A DNA stretch of 64,000 nucleotides from Scylla paramamosain. Its lineage: Eukaryota; Arthropoda; Malacostraca; Decapoda; Portunidae. The notes beneath the pieces were generated by a model. The model made no database searches, had not been told where the DNA came from, and saw only the letters and a list, made by a program, of their open reading frames with translations. This document shows, piece after piece, positions 53,621 to 64,000 of this stretch (its first letter is position 1; each line of letters opens with the position of its first letter). Position numbers and translations under genes: made by a program. The stretch is from positions 12,172,806 through 12,236,805 of the forward strand of contig NC_087156.1 of the NCBI RefSeq assembly GCF_035594125.1, in the 5' to 3' direction.

Positions 53621-55880
53621 ATTTCGCTTCTCTATAAAGGGTGTTTTACTTGAGTTTTAGCGTTTCTGTACATAAGAACCTTTAAAACAGGTTTTTAGTA
53701 ATGTTATTTTGTATTCCGTTATGGAGCGCTTTCCATGCTTTTCAACGTTTTGGTGTCTAACACGTTGAAAAACACTCAAAAGACACGTTGATGATGATGT
53801 CGGTTCGTTTCCCGATAAAGGGGGCTTCTAATGCATTTTGTCTTTTTGTACTTAACAATATAAAAAAAAAAGTTTAAGTAAAAGTTTTCGGTAGAGTTGT
53901 TTTTCCATATAAAGTTCTAATCATGTGTTTTTGAGTCTGGGTACCTAAAGAGCTCAAAATCTCTCATAATACACTTTTCTCGTAATGTCCTTTCTTTTCT
54001 CCATGTAGGATGCTTTGCGTGTAATATGGCACTTTTATACTTAACAAGCACAAAAACAATCAAAATACAAGTTTTTGGTAATGTTAATTTGTTTCTCCGT
54101 AAAGGTTGTTTTGCATGCTTTTCAGCAATTTCGGATGTAAGAAGGTGAAAAACACTCTAAAGACACTTTCTTGGTAATGTTATTTTATATTGCCAAATAG
54201 GGTGCTTTCAATGCTTTTTAGCATTTTGATTCCTAACACTCAAGTAAACACTGAAAAGGCACGTTTCCTGTAATATCGTTTTGCTTCTTCATATAGGGAT
54301 CTGCATGCATTATGATGTTTTGCTTCATAATGTGAAAAACGCTCAAAATAAAGATTTTAGGTAATGTTGTTCTTTTTCTCTATATAGGGTGCTATTTATC
54401 CTTTTTTTAAGCGTTTTGGTACTTAGGAAGCTTACTTAGGAAGCTCAGAAACACAAATAAAACTTGGTTCTCCAAACGTCTTTTCATTTCCCCATATAGG
54501 ATGCTTTCCTATGTAGTTTTACGTTTTGGTACATAAAAAGGAAAAAAAAAACACTCAAAAACACGTTTTTGGTGATGTTCTGTTTCTCTATTAAGAAATA
54601 TAGAATATATTTAATTTTCATTCAGGCAGTTTAGTGTTTGGTACCTAAGAGACTCAAAACTCTGATAATGCATGTTTCTCGTAATGTCCTGTCATTTCCT
54701 CATACAGGGTGCTTTACATGCATTTTTAAGATGATGTACGTAACAGACTCAAAAAGACTCAAAATATACGTTTTTGTTAATTTTTTTTTCTGTTTGGTAA
54801 GATTATTCGTGTTTGTTGCACGTGTTTTAGCGTTTTGGAACGTAAAAAGTTTAAAACACTTAAAAGACATGCTTATTATTTTGCTTTCCATGCTATTTAC
54901 CGTTTTCGTGCCTAACACGCTGAAAAACACATAAAAACACATATCTTACAATGTTGTTTAATTTTCTCGTATAGCGAGCAAGCATTATGGTGTGAAAAAC
55001 ATTCAAATTACACGATTTTGGTATTTTTTTTTCTTTCTCCATTTTTGCGTTTTGACATTTTAGTTCGTAAGAACCTAAAAAAAAAACCACTCTATCACCC
55101 CATAGGGGATTACAAAACAACTTTACTAAAACGTGTCTTACGTTTTAGTAAAGTTGTTTTGTAATCCCCTATGGGATGATTTCGTTGCTTCTTACTGATT
55201 TGGTGCCTAACACGCCCAAAAAATAACAAAAGACAAGTTTCTAGTGATTTCGTTTCGTTTCTTCATATAGGTTGCTTTACATGCATGTTGGCGTTTTGGT
55301 AATTATCAATGTAAAAAAAATACCCGTTTTCGGTAAGTTTGTTCTTTTTCTTCAGAGCACTATTGAAGTGCTAATTTGGTAATTAAGAAAGTAATAAAAA
55401 AAAAAAAAAACACAACAAACGTTTCTCGTAATGTCCTTTTTATTTCCATATGCAGGGTGATTTGTTTGATGACAGGCGATTTTGTACATGATAAGCTCAA
55501 AAAAAAAAAAAAACACACACACAAAATACACGTTTTTGGTTAGTGTATTCTGTTTCTCTATATATGGTATTTTCATAAGTTTTTAAAGTCGTTTCATATA
55601 TCTATATATGGGTCTTTGCATGAATTTTGGCTTTTTGGTAACTAACAATGTCATAACACTCAAAATGCACGTTTTTTTTTTTTTGGCAGTATTGTTCTGT
55701 TTCTCAATATAGAGTATTTTTCATGCGTTTTACCCTTTTGATACTAAGAAAATAAAAAAAACACTCATAATACACGTTTCTCGTAATGTCTTTTAATTTT
55801 TCCCATATAGGATATTTCCGATTCATTTAGGCGTTTTTTTACGTAACAATCTCACAAAAGACTCAAAATACTTGTTTTGT
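53621..55880 (-). repeat. Monomeric satellite, minus strand
   Basis: About twenty-three consensus-like monomers. The part up to 55,093 mirrors 12,540-14,040; beyond the hairpin no counterpart was found. HOR order starts again near 55,880 with monomer B. No gene. Confidence 0.75.
55094..55180. repeat. 41-bp inverted repeat (foldback hairpin)
   Basis: Left arm 55,094-55,134, 5-nt loop gtctt, right arm 55,140-55,180, with one mismatch. The right arm is in register with the - strand satellite that follows; the left arm is its inverted copy. It sits exactly at the outer end of inverted-duplication arm 2. Confidence 0.93.
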
Positions 55881-58800
55881 ATGCGTTTTAGGGTTTTCGT
55901 ATGCAAGGAGCTTAAAAACACTTAATGGCAAGTTATTGGTAAAAGTTGGTTTTATTCCCATGTAATGTGATTGCCCTGCTTTTTAGTGTTTTATTGCCTA
56001 ACACGCTCAAAAAACTCAAGACACTTTTCTGGTAATATTTTTTTTTCACACATAAACATTGTTTCGCATGCAATTTGGGGTTTTGGTAAGTAAGAATGTT
56101 AAAAAGATTCAAAATACACCCATTTGGTAAGGTTGTTCTGTTCCTCCATTAAGAGTGTTATTCATGAATTTTACCATTTTGGTATCTAAGAAACATCTCC
56201 ATATACACGAGTTTTTGCGTGTTTTGCCTTGTGGTTCTTGTGAAACTATAAAACACTCATTATACACGTTTCTCGTAATGTCCTTTTCTTTCCCAATATA
56301 GAGTGCTTTGCAACTATTTTCGCGTTTTCTGTAGGTAACAAGCTCAAAAACACACAAAATATAATTTTTAGTAATATTATTCTATTTCTTCATATTGGTT
56401 GGTTTGCATCCGTTTTAATGTTTTTTCTAAGTAAAACACTAAAAAGACACATTTTCAGTAATTTTATTTTGGATTCCCATAAAGAGTGATTTCGATATTA
56501 TTTATCGTTTTGGTGCCTAACTTGCTGAAAAACACTCAAAAGACAGGTATCTGGTAAAGTCGTTTAATTTTCTCATGTAGGTGACTTTGCATACACTTTA
56601 GAGTTTGGTACATAACAGTCCGAAAAAATAGCTAAAATTAAATTTTTTCATAATATTATTTTTTCACATAATTTCCCTGAATTTTCCCAGAATTTTGGCA
56701 TCTCGGTACCTATGAAGATAAATAAGAAACAAAAAAAATCCTAGTATTTATTTACTTATTTATTTTCTCTATAAAGAGTGTTATTTGTGGGGTTTTAACT
56801 CTTTTCGTACTCATGGAACTTAAAAACACTCATAATACACGTTTCTCGTAATGTTCTTTCGTTTCCCAAATATAGTATTCTTTGCATGTATTTAAGCGTT
56901 TTTATACGTAAGAGATAAAAAACACTGAAAATTCATGTTTTTCGTAATGTTATTTTGTTTCTCAATAAAGGGTGTTTTGCATGAATTTTAGCGTTTTGGT
57001 ATGTAACGAGCTGAAAAACACTTAAAGACAAGTTATTGGTAAATGTTGGTTTTATTCCCATGTAATGTCTGCTTTTTTGTGTTTTATTGCCTAACTCGCT
57101 CAAAAACACTCAAAAGACACTTTTTTTCTGGTAATGTCATTTATTTCCAACATAAAGCTAGTTTCGCATGTAATTTCGGGTTTTGGTAACTAAGAATATG
57201 AAAAACACTCAAAATACACGCATATGGTAAGGTTGTTCTGTTTCTCAATTAAGAGTGTTATTCATGAATTTCAGCATTTTGGTATCTAAGAAAAATCTCA
57301 ATTACGAGTATACACGAGTTTTTGCTTGTTTTGCCCTGTGGTTCTTGTGAAACTATAAAACACTCATTATAAACGTTTCTCGTAATGTCCTTTTGTTTCC
57401 CAATATAGAGAAATTTGCATCCATTTTCGCTCAAAAACAAAAAAAAAATACCTTTTTGGAAATATTATTCTATTTCATGATATTGGTTGATTTGCATTCG
57501 TTTTAGCGTTTTTCTACGTAAAACACTGAAAAGACACGTTTTCAGTCATTTTGTTTTGGATTCCCATATAGAGTGACTTCCATATTATTTATTGTTTTGG
57601 TGCCTTACATACTGAAAAACAGGCAAAAGACAGGTTTCAGGTAAACTCGTTTAATTTCCCCATATAGGTGGCTCTACATGTACTTTAGGGTTTGGTACAT
57701 AACGGTCCGAAAAAAAAAAGCTAAAATTAACTTTTTTGATATTTTTTTTCTCATCATTTCCCTGAATTTTACCAGAATATTGGCATCTCGGTACCTATGA
57801 AGATCAATAACAAAAAAAAAAAATGCTATTTTTTCATTTATTTATTTTTTCTCTATAAAGAGTGTTAAATGTGGGTTTAAGCTTTTTGGTACTTAAGGAA
57901 CGTAAAAACACTTATAATACTCGTTTCTCGTAATGTCCTTTGTTTCAAAAGATAAGGTTCTTTGCATGTATTTAAGCGTTTTTATAGGTAACATGATCAA
58001 AAACACTCAAAATATACCTTTTTGGTAATGTTATTCTATTTCTCCATATTGGTTGGTTTCCATCCGTTTTAGCGTTTTTCTACGTAAAACACAGTAAAGA
58101 CACGTTTTCAGTAATTTTGTTTTGGATTCCCATATAGAGTGACTTCCATTTATTTATTGTTTTTGATGCCTAACATGCTGAAAAACACTGAAAAGACAGG
58201 TTTCTTGTAAATTCGTTTAATTTCCCCATATAGGTGGCTTTGCATACACTTTAGGGTTTGGTACATAACAGTCCGAAAAAAAGCTAAAATTAACCTTTTT
58301 CATAATATTCTTTTTTACGTAATTTTTCTGAATTTGGGCAGAATTTTGGCATCTCGGTACCTATGAAGATAAAAAAAAAAAGCTATTTTTTTATTTATTT
58401 TTTTTTTCTCTATAAACAGTGTTATTTGTAAGTTTTAGCTTTTTGGTACTTAAGGAACTTATAAACACTCATAATACACATCCCTTGTAATGTCCTTTCA
58501 TTCCAAAACATAGGGTTCTTTGCATGTATTTAACCGTTTTTATTGGTAACTAGCTCAAAAACACTCAAAAAACATGTTTTTTTATAATGTTATTTATCCA
58601 TAAAGGGTGTTTTGCATAGGTTTTAGCGTTTTGGTATGTAAGGAGCTCAAAAAAAATTAAAGGCAAGTTCTTGGTAAAAATTGGTTATACTCCCATGGAA
58701 TGTGAATCCCCTTCTTTTTAGTGCTTTATTGCCTAACACGCTGAAAAACACTAAAAAACACTTTTCTAGTAATTTCATTTTTTTCCACATTCTCGCATGT

Positions 58801-61800
58801 AATTTGGGGTTGGACCACTAAGAATGTGAAAAAACACTCAAAATAAACTCATTTCCTAAGATTGTTCTGTTTCTGAATTAAGAGTGTTATTCATGAGTTT
58901 CAGCATTTTTGTATCTAAGAAACTTCTCCATATATACGAGTTTTTGCGTTTTTTGCCTTATGGTTCTTGAAAACTATAAAAACATTCATTATACAATTTT
59001 CTTGTAATATCTTTTTGTTTCCCAATATAGACTGCTTTGCATTCATTTTTGCGTTTTTTTATAGGTAACAAGCTCAAAAACACTCAACTTTTTTGTAATG
59101 GTATTCTATTTCTTCATATTGGTTGATTTGCATCCGTTTTAGCGTTCTACGCTAAAACTGAAAAGACACGTTTTCAGTAATATTGTTGAAATTGCTGAAA
59201 ACACCCAAAGACACGTTTCTTGTAAAGTGTAATTTCCTTATATAGGTGGCTTTGCATGCACTTCCTGGTTTCGTACAAAACTCTGGAAAAAGACAAAAAA
59301 AAATTTTTATGTTTTTTTTCACATAATTTCCCTGAATTTTCTCAGAATTTTGGCATCTCGGTACCTATGAAGATGGATAAAAATAAATATATATATAAAT
59401 ATTTTTTTAAATATTTTTTTCTCTATAAAGAGTGTTATTTGTGGGTTTTAGATTTTTGGTACTTAAGGAACTTAAAAATACTCATAATACATGATTTTCG
59501 TAATGTCCTTTCGTTTCAAAAACATAGGGTTCTTTGCATGTATTTAAGCGATTTTATAGGTATCATGATCAAAAACACTCAAAATACATGTTTTTGGTAA
59601 TGTTATTCTTTTTTTCCATAAAGGTTGTTTTGCATGCGTTTAGCGTTTTGGTATGTAAGGAGTTAAAAAACACTTAAAGGCAAGTTCTTCGTAAAATTTG
59701 GTTTTATTCCAGTGTAATGTGATTGTTCTGCTTTTTAGTGTTTTATTGCATATAACGCTCAACAACACTCAAAAGTCACTTTTCTGGTAATGTCATTTTT
59801 TTCCCACATAAAGCTAGTTTCGCATGTAATTTGGGATTTTCGTAACTATCAATGTGAAAAACACTCAAAATACACACGTTTGGTAAGGTAGTCCTGTTTT
59901 TCAATTAAAAAGTGTTATTCGTGAGTTTTAGCGTTTTGGTATGTAAGAAACTTCTCTATATACACGAGTTTATGCGTTTTTTGCCTTGTGGTTCTTGTGA
60001 AATTATAAAACACTCATTATACACGTTTCTCGTAATGTCCTTTTGCTTCCTAATATAGAGCGCTTTCCATCCATTTGCGCGTTTTTTGTACGTAAAAAGC
60101 TCAAAAACACTTTTTGGTAATGTTATTCTACTTCTTTATATATGTTGGTTTGCATCCGTTTTAGCGTTTTTTCTACGTAAAACACTGAAAAGACACGTTT
60201 TCAGTAATTTTGTTTTAAATTCACATATTGACTGATTTCCATATTATTTATCGTTTTGGTGCCTAACATTCTGAAAAACACTGAAAAGACAGATTTCTGG
60301 TAAAGTCTTTTAACTTTCTTAAATAGGTGGCATGCACTTTATAGTTTGGTACATAAAAATCCGAAAAAAAGAGCTATAAATAACTTTTTTGATAATGTTC
60401 TTTTTTCCACATAAATTCCCTAAATTTTGGCAGAATTTTGGCATCTTGGTACCTATGAAAATGAATTACTACTTAAGAAACACTTAAAAACACTTAAAGG
60501 TATTTAAGGAACACTTAAAAACACTTAAAAACTCTTAAAACACATGTTTTTAGTAATGTTTTTTCTGCTTCTCAATAAATGAGTTTCTTGCATGCGTTTT
60601 AGCGTTTTGGTTTGGAAGGAGGTCAAAAACACTTCAAGGCAAGTTCTTGGCAAAAGTTGATTTTATTCCCATGTAATGTGATTGCCCTGTTTTTTTTTTT
60701 TTGTGTGTGTGTGATTTTTTGCCTAACACGCTCAAAAAAACACTCAAAAAACACTTCTAGTAATGTCATTTTTTTTCCAACATAGTTTCGCGTGCCTTTT
60801 GGGGTTTGCCTAAGAATGTCAAAAACACTCAAAATACACGCATTTGGTAAGGTTGTTCTGTTTCTCAATTAATATTGTTATTCATGAGTTTCAAGATTTT
60901 GGTATCTAAGAAACTTCTTTATATACACGAGTTTTTGCGTTTTTTGTCTTGTGTTTCTTGTGAACCACAAGTTCTTTTGCTCAAAAATAATAAGACACTC
61001 ATTATACACGTTTCTCGTAATGTCTTTTTGTTTCCGAATAGGGAGTGCTTTGCATCCATTTTCGCGTTTTTTGCAGCAAGCTGAAAAACACTCAAAATGT
61101 ACCTTTTTGCTATTGTTATTTTTTTTTCTTCTTATTGGTTGGTTTGCATCCGTTTTAGTGTGTTTCTACGTAAAACACCGAAAAGACACTTTTTCAGTAA
61201 TTTTGTTTTAGATTCCCATATAGAGTGATTTGCATGTTATTTCCCGTTAGGGTGCCTAACAAGCTGAAAAACACTCATAAGACAGTTTTCTGGCAAAGAC
61301 GTTTAATTTCCCCATATAGGTGGCTTTGCATGCACTTTAGGGTTTTGTACATAACAATACGAAAAAAAAAAGCTAAAATTAACTTTTTTTGATAATCGAC
61401 TCATAATTTCATGAATTTTACCCAAATTTTGGCATCTCGGTATGTGTTAAGATGAAAAAGAAAGAAAAAAAAATATCGTATTTTTTTATTTATTTTTTTT
61501 CTCAATAAAGAGTGATATTTGTGGCTTTTAGCTTTTTGGTAAATCATGATCTTAAAAACACTGATAATACACGTTTCTCGTAATGTCCTTTAGTTTCCCA
61601 AAAATAGGGTTCTTTGCATGTATTTAAGCGTTTTTATTGGTAACATGATCAAAAACACTCAAAATATATATTTCTGGTAATGTTACTCTCTTTCTCCATA
61701 AAGTGTGTTTTGCATGCGTTTAGCGTTTTGGTATATAGGGAGGTCAAAACACTTAAAGGCAAGTTCTTGGTAAAAATTGATTTTATTTCCATGTAAAGTG

Positions 61801-64000
61801 ATTCCTTTGCTTTTTAGTGCTTTATTGCCTATCACGCTCAAAAACACTCAAAAGACACTTTTCTGGTAATGTCATTTTTTTTTTTTCCCACATAAAGCTG
61901 GTTTCGCATGCAATTTGGGATTTTGGTAACTAAGAATGTGAAAAGCACTCAAAATACACGCCTTTATTAAAGTTTTTCTGTTTCTCAATTAAGAGTGTTA
62001 TTCATGAGTTTTAGCATTTTCGTATCTAGGAAACTTTTCCATATACACGAGTTTTTGCGTTTTTTGGCTTGTGGTTCTTTTGAACTATAAAACATTCATT
62101 ATACACTTTTCTTGCAATGTCGCTTTCTTTTCCAATATAGAGTGCTTTGTATCAATTTTCGCGTTTTTTTTTTGTAGGTAACAAGCTCAAAAACACTCAA
62201 AATATACCTTTTTGGTAATGTTTTTCTGTCTCTTGGTATTGGTTGGTTTGCATCTATTTTAGCGTTTTTTACGTAAAACACTGAGAAGACACGTTTTCAG
62301 TAATTTTGTTTTGGTTTACCATATAGAGTGAGTTCCTTATTATTTATCGTTTTGGTGCCTAACATGCTGAAAAACACTCAAAACAGATTTCTGGTAAGGT
62401 CGTTTAATTTCCTCATATGGGAGGCTTTGCATGCACTTTAGTGTTTGGTACATAACAGTCCAAAAAAAAAAAGCTAATATAAACTTTTTTTTTTATAATT
62501 CTCTTATCATATAATTGCCCTAATTTTTCCCAGAATTTTGTTATCTCGTACCTATGAAGGTGAATAACAAAAAAAAAAAAACAAAGAAAACCCTTTTATT
62601 TATCTATTTTTCATTTTTTATTTTTTTTCTAAATAACGAGTGTTATTTGTGGTTTTAGCTTTTTGGGAGTTAAGGAACTTAAAAACACTCATAATACATG
62701 TTTCTCGTAATGTCCTTACGTTTCCCAAACATAAGGTTCTTTGCATGCATTTAAGCGTTTTTATAGATAACATTATCAAAAACACTCAAAATACATGTTT
62801 TTGGTAATGTTTGTTAATGTTTCTCCGTAAAGTTTGTTTTCCATGCGTTTTAGCGGTTTGGTATGTATGGAGCTCAAAAACACATATTGGCAAGTTCTTG
62901 GTAAAAGATGGTTTTATTCCCATGTAATGTGATTGCCCTGCTTTTTAGTACTTCATTGCCTAACACGCTCAAAAACAATTAAAGGACACTTCTGGTAATG
63001 TCATTTTTTTCCCTCATAAAGCTAGTTTCTTATACTATTTTGGGTATTGCTAACTAGGAATATGAAAAACACTCAAAATACAAAAATTTGCTAAGGTTGT
63101 TCTGTTTCTCAATTAAGATTGTTATTCATGAGTTTCAGCATTTTGGTATTTAAGAAACTTCTTTATATGCACGAGTTTTTGCGTTTTTCTACGTAAAACA
63201 CTGAGAAGGTACATTTTCAGTAATTTTGTTTTGGATTCCCAAATAGAGTGAGTTCCTTATTATTTATCATTTTGGTGCTTAACATGCTGAAAAACACTCA
63301 AAAGACAGATTTCTGGTAAGGTCGTTTAATTTCCTCATATAGGAGGCTTTGCATGCACTTTTTGGGGTTTGGTACATAAGAGTCCGAAAAAAAAGCTAAA
63401 ATGAACTTTTTGATAATATTCCTGAATTTTTCCAGAATTTTGCCATCTCGGTACCTATGAAGATAAAAAAAAATTCTCATTTTTTTCTAAATAAAGAGTG
63501 TTATTTGTGGGTTTTAGCTTTTTGGCAGTTAAGGAACTTAAAAAAAAAACACTCATAATACACGTTTCTCGTAATGTCCTTTTGTTTCCCAAACATTATG
63601 TTCTTTGCATGTATTAAGGCGTTTTTATAGATAACATGATAAAAAAAACACCCAAATTACATGTTTTTGGTAATTTTATTATGTTCTCCATAAAGTTTGT
63701 TTTGCATACGTTTTAGCGGTTTGGTATTTATGGAGCTCAAAAACATTTAAAGGCAAGTTCTTGGTAAAAATTGATTTTATTCCAATGAAAAGTGATTGCC
63801 CTGCTTTTTAGTGCTTTATTGCCTATCACGCTCAAAAACACTCAAAAGACATTTTTCTGGAAATGTCATGTTTTCCAACATAAATCTGGTTTCGCATGAA
63901 ATTTGGGTTTTTGGTAACTAAGAATATGAAAAACACTGAAAATACACGAATTTGGTAAGGTTGTTCTGTTTTTCAATTAAGAGTGTTACTCATGAGTTTC
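55881..64000 (-). repeat. HOR satellite block 6
   Basis: Minus-strand HOR; type A landmarks near 55,962, 57,061, 58,694, 59,711, 60,671, 61,793, 62,921 and 63,786. The 1.63-kb spacing reflects a six-monomer duplication (57,435-58,565). The short spacings (960 and 865 bp) reflect lost monomers, for example most of D near 60,470, where a short aacacttaaa tandem replaces it, and H-J near 63,185. A small T-run with (GT)n sits at 60,689-60,712. No gene is visible to the window end. Confidence 0.88.
57435..58565 (-). repeat. Six-monomer tandem duplication within the HOR
   Basis: In window order, monomers H, G, F, E, D, C (about 57,435-57,998) are followed by a second H-C set (about 57,999-58,565) before B and A. 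Read in the satellite's own direction, H passes straight into C at the shared ttttgagtgttttt. Both halves are about 565 bp. It is the product of an out-of-register exchange. Confidence 0.78.

Larger units (their letters stand above)
50929..55093 (-). repeat. Inverted segmental duplication, arm 2
   Basis: Reverse complement of about 12,540-16,700, including LINE-B with identical satellite junctions. The left end joins the end of block 4 within a short shared overlap (tatagg). The right end abuts the 41-bp hairpin at 55,094-55,180. Arm 2 kept the full monomer A near 51,584 that arm 1 lost near 16,060. Confidence 0.8.

Overview
The window looks like a satellite-rich, probably heterochromatic stretch of an animal nuclear genome. 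No cellular protein-coding gene is recognisable. About nine tenths is AT-rich satellite DNA; most of the rest is non-LTR retrotransposon (LINE) sequence. The 986-residue endonuclease/reverse transcriptase of the one intact element resembles Jockey/I-group elements that I remember as abundant in decapod crustaceans, especially crabs. A crab-like decapod is therefore my best guess, from memory and not from a search.

The satellite is built from a monomer of roughly 84-106 bp, usually 95-97. Two organisations occur. In one, twelve diverged monomer types (named A to L here) follow in fixed order and form a higher-order repeat (HOR) of about 1.05-1.13 kb. In the other, monomers close to one consensus follow each other with no HOR. 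HOR blocks: 1-12,440 (+), 15,712-22,860 (+), 38,331-46,753 (+), 49,109-50,929 (+), 50,930-51,949 (-) and 55,881-64,000 (-). Monomeric blocks: 12,441-14,040 (+), 22,861-26,762 (mixed strands), 30,080-35,985 (mostly -), 36,900-37,330 (+) and 53,621-55,880 (-). The left side of the window reads + and the right side reads -, with several strand switches between.

Mobile elements interrupt the satellite. An RTE-type relic at 10,878-11,978 has a 17-bp target-site duplication. LINE-A is complete at 26,763-30,079 with an open ORF, and has 5'-truncated copies at 35,986-36,899 (-) and 46,754-48,020 (+). LINE-B, a CR1/L2-like relic with an internal RT deletion, is present three times: 14,041-15,711 (+), 37,331-38,330 (+) and 51,950-53,620 (-). 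A short GC-rich piece with a (TTA)n tail lies at 4,598-4,806. Two tRNA-SINE-like sequences sit inside a 1.1-kb non-satellite island at 48,031-49,108.

The window has been reshaped by duplication and inversion. A 4.16-kb segment with a LINE-B copy (about 12,540-16,700) recurs inverted at about 50,929-55,093, and that inverted copy ends at a 41-bp hairpin. The neighbouring block (16,701-18,442) recurs in direct orientation at 49,109-50,929, as if re-inverted. A 0.6-kb segment is inverted and flanked by about 68-bp direct repeats near 35.2-35.9 kb. Multi-HOR direct duplications link 1-2,345 with 41,698-43,970. The most novel content is this satellite system: a 12-mer HOR, monomeric zones, repeated strand switches and foldback hairpins at or near junctions. 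All relationships were read by eye; no alignment was run.
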